Assembly: GCF_009833095.1 (NCBI RefSeq)
Contig: NZ_QRCB01000050.1
Coordinates: 1-59,260 of the forward strand
Source of the DNA: Nitrosomonas sp. JL21
GTDB taxonomy: Bacteria; Pseudomonadota; Gammaproteobacteria; Burkholderiales; Nitrosomonadaceae
Length of the DNA stretch: 59,260 nt
Direction of reading: 5' to 3'
Below the pieces are notes generated by a model. It was given only the letters and a program-made list of their open reading frames with translations. It was not told where the DNA came from and ran no database searches. Positions 19,047 to 26,648 of the stretch are shown here, one piece after another; within the stretch, counting starts at the first letter, position 1, and each line of letters starts with the position of its first letter. A program made the position numbers and the translations under genes.

Positions 19047-21440
19047 ATGATAATTCGTGGTACCGCCGGTAGTCTTCTGTTCTGTTCACTTTTGATTATT
19101 TTGATCGTAGCATCATCGGTCACTGTTCCTCGAATAAGTTCGGCTGAATCCTTACCCAAAAACGCTTCACCAATTCAAGCATACAATATTCAAGCTGGCT
19201 ATCTCTACGATGCACTGATGCAATTTTCAGAGCAAGCGGGGATAAAACTTGTGATCAATCCGGAGATGCTGCAGGGAAAAGTCACACCTGGTTTGGTGGG
19301 TAATTTTGAGATCAAAACAGGACTTGATCAATTGCTGATCGGTTCGGGCTTGCAACTCGTGCAACGCGCCGAAGGCTTTGCGATTATCGAAGCTACCACG
19401 GTTGCAAATGAGAAAGTCACGACACTGCCATCTATCCAAGTGACTGCAACCAGTACGAATCGTTATTCAGCAGTGAGTTCTACCACTGCAACCAAGACCA
19501 ATACTTTGCTGCGGGATGTTCCTCAAGCTATTTCCGTGATTACGAATGAATTGATCAAGGATCAATCCATTCGTAACTTAAGTGATGCTATTCGATATGT
19601 CCCTGGAGTTGGTGTATCGCAAGGCGAAGGAAATCGCGATGCGCTAGTATTTCGAGGTAATCGCTCAACGGGTGATTTTTTTACCGATGGCATTCGCGAT
19701 GATGTCGAATATTATCGTGATCTTTATAATATCGAGCGGGTGGAAGTACTTAAAGGTGCAAATGGCATGATCTTTGGCCGAGGCGGTTCAGGAGGCGTAG
19801 TGAATCGGGTCACTAAACAAGCCACTTGGGATCCGATCAGAGAATTTACTTTCCAAGGCGGCTCATTCAATCAAATGAGAATGACAGCAGATGTCGGGCA
19901 TGTCGTTCATGAAAAGGTTGCCGTCCGCCTAAATGCAATTTATGAGGATGCGGGCAGCTTCCGTGATGGGGTCGACATGGAACGTCTCGGTATTTCTCCC
20001 ACTGTGACATTTAAGCCGACCAATCGCACTAAAGTAGTGGTGAATATGGAGCGCTACCACGATGATCGGACGGCCGATCGCGGGATTCCATCTCTCATGG
20101 GGCGACCCGTGAATGTCCACGAATCGCAGTTTTTTGGAGACCCAAATCGCAGTAAGGCGAATATCGATGTGCTGTCGTTCAATTCCCTCATTGAGCACAA
20201 GTTTGATGCCGGTGTTACGCTGCAGAATCGGACTAATTATGCAACCTACGACAAGTTTTACCAAAACATATTTGCGAATGGTCAAGTTATTCCTGGTGTA
20301 AATTTATTGTCACTGGGTGCATATAACAATGCAACAACGCGTGAAAATGTTTTTAATCAAACTAATTTGCTCTATTCCCTTAATACAGGGCCTATTTTGC
20401 ATACACTGATGGCGGGTATTGAAGTTGGGCGGCAAGAAACTCACAATCATCGACGGAATGGTTTTTTTAATAATGATCCAGCACAAGTCAATTTGCGCGT
20501 ACCTTTAAGTAATCCGATCACTAATACTCCTGTCGATTATGTAACTAGAGATACAGATGCAAATAATCGTAGTGTGGTTAATGTAACATCGTTATATATT
20601 CAAGATCAGATTGAGGTATTACCGCAACTGCAATTAATTGCCGGGGTTCGCTACGATTTATTCGAAGTAGATTTTCAGCAAAAAAATGCAGATAAAGAAC
20701 ACCTAAAAACTAAAGATGGCTTGATTGCACCGCGCTTCGGGGTCATTTATAAACCTATTGCGCCTGTCTCATTTTATGCCAGTTACAGTCAAGCCTATGT
20801 TCCACGTGCCGGCGATCAATTGACAGGGATAACCATAACAACGGCAGTATTGAAGCCAGAAAAATTTACGACACTCGAAACTGGGGTTAAATGGGATATT
20901 CGCCCCGATTTAGCACTGACAGGCGCTGTATTTCAACTAGACCGAACCAACGTCATCACGGCGGATCCGAACGATCCATCCCGAACTTTTTTGGCTAAAG
21001 GTCAACGCACAGAAGGCGTCGAAGTCAGCTTGAATGGTCAATTAGCTTCCAATTGGAATGTTATGGGTGGGTATGCTTACCAGACCGGCGAATTTACAAG
21101 CGATTTGCCGGGAATAGCAAGTAAGGGCGCATCGGTGGGAGAACTTCCACGCCACACCTTTTCAATTTGGAATCGGTATGACCTTACTCCTTGGTTGGGT
21201 GCTGCATTTGGTGTGATTTACCGCGGCAGTATGTTTGCCTCCGCGGACAATACAATAAAAATACCCGACTTTACACGCGTCGATGCAGCGCTATTTGCCC
21301 GACTAACGAGCAAGGTCCGTGCGCAATTGAACATTGAAAATTTGTTAGATACCAACTACTTTGCGTCCGTCCATAATAACAACAATATTATGCCAGGATC
21401 ACCTATAGCTGTTCGTGGCACTCTCATTGTCAATTTTTAG
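19047..21440 (+). CDS. TonB-dependent siderophore receptor with STN domain
   Basis: This 797-residue outer-membrane receptor begins with a signal peptide (hydrophobic core about residues 9-29, ending ...ISSAES). An STN (secretin/TonB short N-terminal) domain follows at about 45-115 (YNIQAGYLYDALMQFSEQAG). Next come a TonB-box-like segment (LPSIQVTAT), the plug (VPQAISVITNELIKDQ, VEVLKGANGMIFGRGGSGG) and a 22-strand barrel ending IAVRGTLIVNF with terminal Phe. It resembles ferric-siderophore transducers such as FpvA and FecA. STN domains usually signal to a FecR-type anti-sigma factor, but none is nearby. The ATG at 19047 lacks a strong ribosome-binding site. It probably works with the TonB-ExbB-ExbD set just upstream. 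Confidence 0.93.
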   Translation: MIIRGTAGSLLFCSLLIILIVASSVTVPRISSAESLPKNASPIQAYNIQAGYLYDALMQFSEQAGIKLVINPEMLQGKVTPGLVGNFEIKTGLDQLLIGSGLQLVQRAEGFAIIEATTVANEKVTTLPSIQVTATSTNRYSAVSSTTATKTNTLLRDVPQAISVITNELIKDQSIRNLSDAIRYVPGVGVSQGEGNRDALVFRGNRSTGDFFTDGIRDDVEYYRDLYNIERVEVLKGANGMIFGRGGSGGVVNRVTKQATWDPIREFTFQGGSFNQMRMTADVGHVVHEKVAVRLNAIYEDAGSFRDGVDMERLGISPTVTFKPTNRTKVVVNMERYHDDRTADRGIPSLMGRPVNVHESQFFGDPNRSKANIDVLSFNSLIEHKFDAGVTLQNRTNYATYDKFYQNIFANGQVIPGVNLLSLGAYNNATTRENVFNQTNLLYSLNTGPILHTLMAGIEVGRQETHNHRRNGFFNNDPAQVNLRVPLSNPITNTPVDYVTRDTDANNRSVVNVTSLYIQDQIEVLPQLQLIAGVRYDLFEVDFQQKNADKEHLKTKDGLIAPRFGVIYKPIAPVSFYASYSQAYVPRAGDQLTGITITTAVLKPEKFTTLETGVKWDIRPDLALTGAVFQLDRTNVITADPNDPSRTFLAKGQRTEGVEVSLNGQLASNWNVMGGYAYQTGEFTSDLPGIASKGASVGELPRHTFSIWNRYDLTPWLGAAFGVIYRGSMFASADNTIKIPDFTRVDAALFARLTSKVRAQLNIENLLDTNYFASVHNNNNIMPGSPIAVRGTLIVNF

Positions 21441-21489
21441 TGATTTCTAGAAAAATAAACGTTATTTAAATTGATTTTGTAAATTAGAA

Positions 21490-21504
21490 TAGTAATAATT
21501 CTCA
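21490..21504. promoter_or_regulatory. Fur-like site upstream of the duplicated exported protein
   Basis: TAGTAATAATTCTCA matches the 7-1-7 Fur consensus at 11 of 14 positions. It lies about 67 bp before the ATG at 21571 and after the receptor stop, suggesting that the downstream gene has its own iron-regulated promoter. Confidence 0.5.
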
Positions 21505-21570
21505 ATATAATAATAATAAAAAGTTGTTTTTGAAAAGTTGTATTTATTTAACCTCGGAAGGAGTTTACAA

Positions 21571-23820
21571 ATGTTTTTACTAAAAAAACTCATAGCTTCA
21601 ATGAATAAGTCATTGGCTATGGGATTAATACTTGTCGTACTCGGTATGGGAGGTACGGGTGCGTTTGGCGCAGCGAATACCCAAGCAATTGAAGCAGCTG
21701 TTACTGCTTATCAGACGATTGGTACTCTGCGGCAAGCAACACCAATTAATGGGGACGCAATTGCCAGTGCTTATGCCGGTGCATTACAGACCCTTGCACA
21801 GGAAGTTGATACAGACAATAATTTGAAGCTGGATAGCGATATCCTGGCTGCAATTGACGAGATCAAAAGTGGAAATGAACCGGCCTTGGCGAGTCAAGTA
21901 GTCGACAAGACCCTACAGCGGGTTTTTTATCAGATTGTTTTTAACCGTATGTCAGCGATGCGCAGTCAGTTTCCGACTCTAACAACCGCAGAATTGGTTC
22001 CGATGCTGGATGAAATGGTGGCAGCCTACCAGGCGATTTCGGGAAATGTTGCAAGGGTCAACCAGGTACTCAGTGCGGATAAGTTATCTATTGTGGAAGG
22101 CAGCAATCCTGCAGCAGATGTTTCGTTCAATGAATCCGTCGCACGAATCAGAACGGCACTGAATAAAACCAATCCCCAAGAAGATGCAGGCGTTCTCGCA
22201 GTTGAGCGTTACGTTACCAGGATATCATCACTGACTCGGGCGTATTACAACGCTGTTTTGCGAGAAGTAGCGGGTGCAATGGAAAGTAGGAATACCGATG
22301 TAGAAGAAATGCGTAAAGAGCTCAAAGAAGGGGAGATTTTTTATCGCATTATCGAATCGAATATTGCTCGCGATAATCCCGTAGGTAGCTTACGCATTAA
22401 ATCCCGATTGACAGGTGATGGCTCAGATCTTGTCGCAGATGAGATAGTGAGCGACTTAAATTTAGGGATGCTTGGTCGATCAAGAGGTGAAATGGCGAAT
22501 ATTGCAACAGCAGATAGCCGTGAAGGAAGAATGGCGGAAGCTTCAGGAACAAGGGAATTTGCTCAGATCTTCATGCCTGATCTTGAGTTACGCATGGGAG
22601 CTACTGTACGTGACAACCTGCAAACCGCACTGAATGATCTGAACAGTGCAGTTAAAGCTGACGATGCTGCTAAATCTGCACAAGTTCAAGCTGCCATAAC
22701 AGCGATTTTTGACGACTATGAGCAAGCGCTTAATTTAACAGCATATACGCCTACAACCGATACAGCGCTGGTCGACAATGCCGTTGTCGGTTATCAGGCG
22801 ATTGCTGATGCACTTGCAAAAGATCCTATAGATGCGAATGCCATTGTTGCTGCGTATGGAGGAGAATTGCAGCAAGTAACGCAAATTATTGGCCAAATTT
22901 ACGGCTTGCCAAGCGATCAGGATATTCTGGCGGCTATTGAATCCATCAAAAATGGAACCCAGGTGGAACTGGCAGGGCAAACAGTCAATAGATTGCTGCA
23001 GCAAATCTTTGCGCTTGGCATTTATAACCGGACAACAATGGTACTTGATAACTTCGACAGTATGTCATCGGATCAATTGGCACTGGAGTGGGACAGAGCG
23101 CATTCTGCCTCTGCGGCGCTTATTGGTGTCACTAGCGGAACTACCAAGGTTCTGACAGATGATAAGCTAACGATACAGGATGGCACTAACCCAGATCTGG
23201 ACGATCAGGTTACATTTGCACTCATGAAGGGTAGGGAAGCACTGGCTAAAGCAAATGTGGACGATCGGAATAATGTTGCGATAGCACGGGAAAATATCAT
23301 TATGCCGTTGGTTAATGGTTTCCTGAAAAGCACGTTGGGTGAAGTTGGGGGATTGATAACCAATAGAACCACCGATGCTGATAAGGCCAAAGTGGATCAG
23401 AAAGAAGCTGAACTTCTCTACCGCACCGTCGATGTATTTATTGCTCAGGATAATCCATCAGGCAACGGCGTTATCAGAACCCAATTAACGGGTGACGTGG
23501 CTGACGTGGTTGCTAATGAAATTGTTATCGAAATAAGCAAAGGAATCATTGGTCAGGTAAGAAGAAATATTAGCCAAATTGAATCAACGTTTGCTGTTGA
23601 CATGAATGAGGCCGCTCTCGCTGCAGAGAGAGTCGTTTTGAATGTGAATATCTTCCTTCCTGATTTGGAGTTACGTTTAGGGTCACAGCAACGCATAGAA
23701 ATGCAAAATGCACTGCAAGATCTTAAAGAAGCGATTCGCACGAATGATGCTTCCAAAGCGTTAGTTGCTGGTTCAGCTATTAACGAAATCATTGCAGCGT
23801 ACGAGGGCGAATTGAATTAG
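21571..23820 (+). CDS. Exported protein of two ~361-residue repeats, unknown family
   Basis: The ATG at 21571 follows a strong GGAAGGAG ribosome-binding site; a TTG further upstream at 21538 is in frame but unnecessary. The 749-residue product has a signal peptide (LAMGLILVVLGMGGTGAFGA) and no later membrane segment. Its body is an internal duplication: repeat 1 covers about residues 35-390 and repeat 2 about 396-749. Each copy carries DILAAI-x-x-IK-x-G, an IA-x-DNP-x-G/LTGD-x-x-D-x-VA-x-EIV block, and an F-x-PDLELR-x-G block before a final YE-x-x-L helix. It is mostly helical and contains no Cys in the mature part. I do not recognise the family. Adjacency to the receptor and a Fur-like site suggest an iron-linked periplasmic or secreted role. 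A terminator hairpin follows. Confidence 0.85.
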   Translation: MFLLKKLIASMNKSLAMGLILVVLGMGGTGAFGAANTQAIEAAVTAYQTIGTLRQATPINGDAIASAYAGALQTLAQEVDTDNNLKLDSDILAAIDEIKSGNEPALASQVVDKTLQRVFYQIVFNRMSAMRSQFPTLTTAELVPMLDEMVAAYQAISGNVARVNQVLSADKLSIVEGSNPAADVSFNESVARIRTALNKTNPQEDAGVLAVERYVTRISSLTRAYYNAVLREVAGAMESRNTDVEEMRKELKEGEIFYRIIESNIARDNPVGSLRIKSRLTGDGSDLVADEIVSDLNLGMLGRSRGEMANIATADSREGRMAEASGTREFAQIFMPDLELRMGATVRDNLQTALNDLNSAVKADDAAKSAQVQAAITAIFDDYEQALNLTAYTPTTDTALVDNAVVGYQAIADALAKDPIDANAIVAAYGGELQQVTQIIGQIYGLPSDQDILAAIESIKNGTQVELAGQTVNRLLQQIFALGIYNRTTMVLDNFDSMSSDQLALEWDRAHSASAALIGVTSGTTKVLTDDKLTIQDGTNPDLDDQVTFALMKGREALAKANVDDRNNVAIARENIIMPLVNGFLKSTLGEVGGLITNRTTDADKAKVDQKEAELLYRTVDVFIAQDNPSGNGVIRTQLTGDVADVVANEIVIEISKGIIGQVRRNISQIESTFAVDMNEAALAAERVVLNVNIFLPDLELRLGSQQRIEMQNALQDLKEAIRTNDASKALVAGSAINEIIAAYEGELN

Positions 23821-23876
23821 ATGAGCTCAAGTAAGTTAGTAGTAACCTAGTAACACAAAAAGCTAAAAGAACTGAT

Positions 23877-23920
23877 TGTGCCTTGCCATTAAAAACTTAT
23901 GGTAAGGCACAGTTGTTTTA
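23877..23920 (+). terminator. Rho-independent terminator
   Basis: A 13-bp stem (TGTGCCTTGCCAT pairing with ATGGTAAGGCACA, one G-U pair) with a 9-base loop is followed by GTTGTTTTA. It starts 56 bp after the stop of the duplicated exported protein and should end that transcript. Confidence 0.8.
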
Positions 23921-24022
23921 AGCTATCAATCTGCACTGATGAAAACGGGTTATTCTTACTTAAGCGAGAAAAAAGATTACGGCGTATCCGGAAATTGTAC
24001 TTGTACTATTTGGTATGAGGAT

Positions 24023-24045
24023 ACTCCCAACAAGAGGTTGGGAGT
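24023..24045. terminator. Inverted repeat, possible terminator of the RTX gene
   Basis: ACTCCCAAC and GTTGGGAGT form a perfect 9-bp stem with a 5-base loop, 40 bp beyond the 3' end of the reverse-strand RTX gene. There is no clear U-tract on that strand, so termination is possible but not certain. Confidence 0.4.
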
Positions 24046-24084
24046 AAATTAGAACAACAGGTTTAGATTGGTAGCCGAGGATGC

Positions 24085-24741
24085 TTAGAGATTAAATACA
24101 ATCATGTCGGGTGTGATTGAGGCAGGGGTGACGCCAACGCCGATGACCTCAATGTATGCTGCACCGCCCAAGAATTCAGCAGTAAAGCTGCTACTGGTGC
24201 CGATGGGGCCATTATCGGTAATTTTTGTGATGTACGACAGCAATGTCGGAACATCCTGGACTCCTAGAACTGCTGAATCAAAAAACAAACGATCCTCGGT
24301 TAATGAGAAATCGGCAATCTCAAAATTTCCTAGGCCGTAAAAACCAAAGGTGTCTTTGCCAGCACCACCATTAAGCCTATCAAAATCTCCTTTACCTTTT
24401 ACGAAGTCAACCGGTACGCTACCACCCGCTCGTAATATGTCATCACCCGCACCTCCAAACAGTTTTTCGGTGCCGGGTCCGCCATCCAGATCGTCATTTC
24501 CATCTCCGCCAGTCAATATGCCATTACCGAGGCCTTCTTTCAGAGTATCATTTCCGCCTCCAGCTTCTATTTCATCATTCCCATCACCAGCAATGATGAC
24601 ATCATCTGCATCATCACTGAGATAGAGTAAGTCAATACCTTCTCTAAAACCGGCGGATCCAATGCCATCAAATGCAACACCATCAATGAACTTGGTGGCT
24701 CCAGAACCTAGACTCGTGCGAGTTACTGTAGTAATTGTCAT
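24085..24741 (-). CDS. Small RTX (hemolysin-type) calcium-binding protein
   Basis: This 218-residue acidic protein begins MTITTVTRTSLGSGATKF without a signal peptide. It contains a run of RTX nonapeptides at about residues 45-100 (AGDGNDEIEAGGGNDTLKEG, GGDGNDDLDGG, FGGAGDDILRAGG), with another at about 122-130 (NGGAGKDTFGF). The C-terminal region (FSLTEDRLFFDS, PDMIVFNL) looks like a type I secretion signal domain. A GAGGAAA ribosome-binding site precedes the ATG. No ABC exporter or membrane-fusion protein is nearby. Its place at the end of the iron cluster is noted, but a role in iron uptake is unproven. Confidence 0.85.
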   Translation of the reverse strand: MTITTVTRTSLGSGATKFIDGVAFDGIGSAGFREGIDLLYLSDDADDVIIAGDGNDEIEAGGGNDTLKEGLGNGILTGGDGNDDLDGGPGTEKLFGGAGDDILRAGGSVPVDFVKGKGDFDRLNGGAGKDTFGFYGLGNFEIADFSLTEDRLFFDSAVLGVQDVPTLLSYITKITDNGPIGTSSSFTAEFLGGAAYIEVIGVGVTPASITPDMIVFNL

Positions 24742-24896
24742 AATTTTTCCTCAAGATTGTAGTAGGGAATGTTTATATTAGGTATAAGTAGATATTCTGC
24801 TCATTCGAATCATTCGAATTGAAACATTGAATTTCAGAGAAAACTTCTAAATATGCACAAAATAATTTCTTATCTCATCAGCAGCAAAATCCTTAA

Positions 24897-24911
24897 TGAG
24901 AATTATTCATA
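24897..24911. promoter_or_regulatory. Weak Fur-like site between the RTX gene and the LicD fusion gene
   Basis: TGAGAATTATTCATA (in context AATGAGAATTATTCATATT) matches the 7-1-7 Fur consensus at about 10 of 14 positions. It sits in the 277-bp divergent region and could serve either gene. No other feature was seen in this region. Confidence 0.35.
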
Positions 24912-25018
24912 TTATATGGAATAATCGTTAAAATGCAATGAGCACCAGCAGGGCTGCAGGGTATCGGAATATTGTAGGTATTTTTATAAGCGAAATATAA
25001 ATTGATTGACTATAAAAC

Positions 25019-26578
25019 ATGACCGAGAAGCTGGATGAATTACTGCGGAAAGCGAGAGACTTCATTGCCACAGGTGAACTGAATAACGCAGATGAGATAC
25101 TTGCACGATTAAAATTGGAACACCCATCCTCGCAGCATGTCGCTAAGTTATGGTGTTCTCTGGCAATAAGAACGGATCGTGCGGTTGAAATCCCTGCTTA
25201 TGCCGAAAAATTTTATGTCCAGGCACAAGGTGATTTTCATAAAGCGCACTGGGCACACATTTTAGGAACTGCCCACTTCATGTCGCTTGATTTGGCAGCC
25301 ACGCATCGCTATTTCACCAGTTCTCTCGATCATCTGTTAACACTTACAAAATCAAGAAGAGCGCCACCATATCGAGGAGATGACATCCTGCAGCAACCCG
25401 AGCAAAATATATTTGTTTCCGGGGTAGCGGAAGAACTCTTGTGGAAGACATGTGCCGAATTGGCAAAATCAGGTATTCAGGCGTTCCCTTTTGCCGGTAC
25501 TTTATTAGGCTTGGTACGCAACGGAAGCTTGTTGGATTTCGACAAAGACTTGGATATAGGGGTATGGATGGAATCTTGGGAAGCCTGCTGTGCCGCATTG
25601 GAACAAGCAGGCTGGATCAGACCGTCGATGCGCATTAATTATGCCAATTATCGTGACTATCTACATCCGGAACTCGGCGTAACGTTGGATGTGTGCGGTC
25701 TGAAAACGCAAGGCTCACAAATCAGAGGCGGTTTCTGGTTACCTGATCATAGCGCTGAGTATCAACGTGTGTCGATTTTTCCATCATTTGATTTAATGCA
25801 GCGTGAGACTGACTATGGCCCAGTTTGGTATCCGCGGCAGCCCGATAAAATTCTGGCGGCTTTTTATGGGGATTGGCGCACGCCTAATCCTCACTGGGAT
25901 ACCGTGGTGTCCGCGCGCAATTTGGAAAACTTTACCATGTTGGTGCGTTGTTATGCCTATCACAGATTAATACAATACTGGTTGCTGGGTGATTTGACTA
26001 AAGCTTGGTGCTATGCCCATCAGATTGCACTGAAAGATCCGGATGACGTACTGGCGCTGCGCAGCCGTCAATGGCTGGAATGGGCGCTGATACGGTTGCA
26101 GCGAGAAATTCCAGCGTGGCCTAAAAATCAGCGGCAAAAACGAGTATATACCCGCATGGTGGCGGATTTGTTTCATGAAGGGCACGTGAATTTCCTGCGC
26201 GCGGCAAAGGCACTGGGGACGCATCTGACGGTATGCGTCGTATCTGATGAACGTGTGGTCGAAAACAAGGGAAAACTGCCGGTGATGAAACAGGCCGAGC
26301 GCGCAGCGGTTGTGGCAGCTTGTGGATACGTCGATGCGGTCATGACCGAGACGCCTGACGCTGTCACGCTGGAGTTCATGCAACAGCATGGTTTTGATGT
26401 GTATACCTTCGCTTGCGCATCCGGGCAGGAACGCCAGGACAAGTACGCGCTGTGCGAAGGAATGCCAGCGGGAATGATTCAGGAACTCGCCTACACGCCG
26501 GGTATCTCCACCTCCGATCTGGTAGATCGCATTCTGGCGGGCGCTGGCGTCAAGGAAGAAAACAAGCAGAGCAATTGA
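25019..26578 (+). CDS. TPR / LicD-type / cytidylyltransferase fusion protein
   Basis: This 519-residue cytoplasmic protein has three parts. Residues 1-110 are helical TPR-like repeats (ARDFIATGELNNADEILARL). Residues ~140-300 fit the LicD/fukutin nucleotidyltransferase-like fold (FPFAGTLLGLVRNGSLLDFD, then KDLDIGVW, with the D-x-D metal site). Residues ~385-500 are a cytidylyltransferase with the HxGH motif (ADLFHEGHVNFLRAAKALG). LicD proteins attach phosphocholine-like groups to glycans, and CCT/ECT domains make CDP-choline or CDP-ethanolamine. The fusion could therefore activate and transfer a phospho-alcohol to a surface polymer. The substrate is not determinable here. The CTP-domain signature ISTSD near the C-terminus (PGISTSDLVDRIL) is intact. 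Confidence 0.8.
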   Translation: MTEKLDELLRKARDFIATGELNNADEILARLKLEHPSSQHVAKLWCSLAIRTDRAVEIPAYAEKFYVQAQGDFHKAHWAHILGTAHFMSLDLAATHRYFTSSLDHLLTLTKSRRAPPYRGDDILQQPEQNIFVSGVAEELLWKTCAELAKSGIQAFPFAGTLLGLVRNGSLLDFDKDLDIGVWMESWEACCAALEQAGWIRPSMRINYANYRDYLHPELGVTLDVCGLKTQGSQIRGGFWLPDHSAEYQRVSIFPSFDLMQRETDYGPVWYPRQPDKILAAFYGDWRTPNPHWDTVVSARNLENFTMLVRCYAYHRLIQYWLLGDLTKAWCYAHQIALKDPDDVLALRSRQWLEWALIRLQREIPAWPKNQRQKRVYTRMVADLFHEGHVNFLRAAKALGTHLTVCVVSDERVVENKGKLPVMKQAERAAVVAACGYVDAVMTETPDAVTLEFMQQHGFDVYTFACASGQERQDKYALCEGMPAGMIQELAYTPGISTSDLVDRILAGAGVKEENKQSN

Positions 26579-26648
26579 ACCGTGGTGGATTGAAAGAGAT
26601 TGAGGCCTTATCGTCAGCGTAGTGCTGAAAAGACGATGAACGCGATCA

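Noticed and set aside
21571..23820. Imelysin-like (M75) iron protein
   Set aside because: The protein is exported and iron-associated by context, but the GxHxxE metal motif of imelysins is not present in either repeat.
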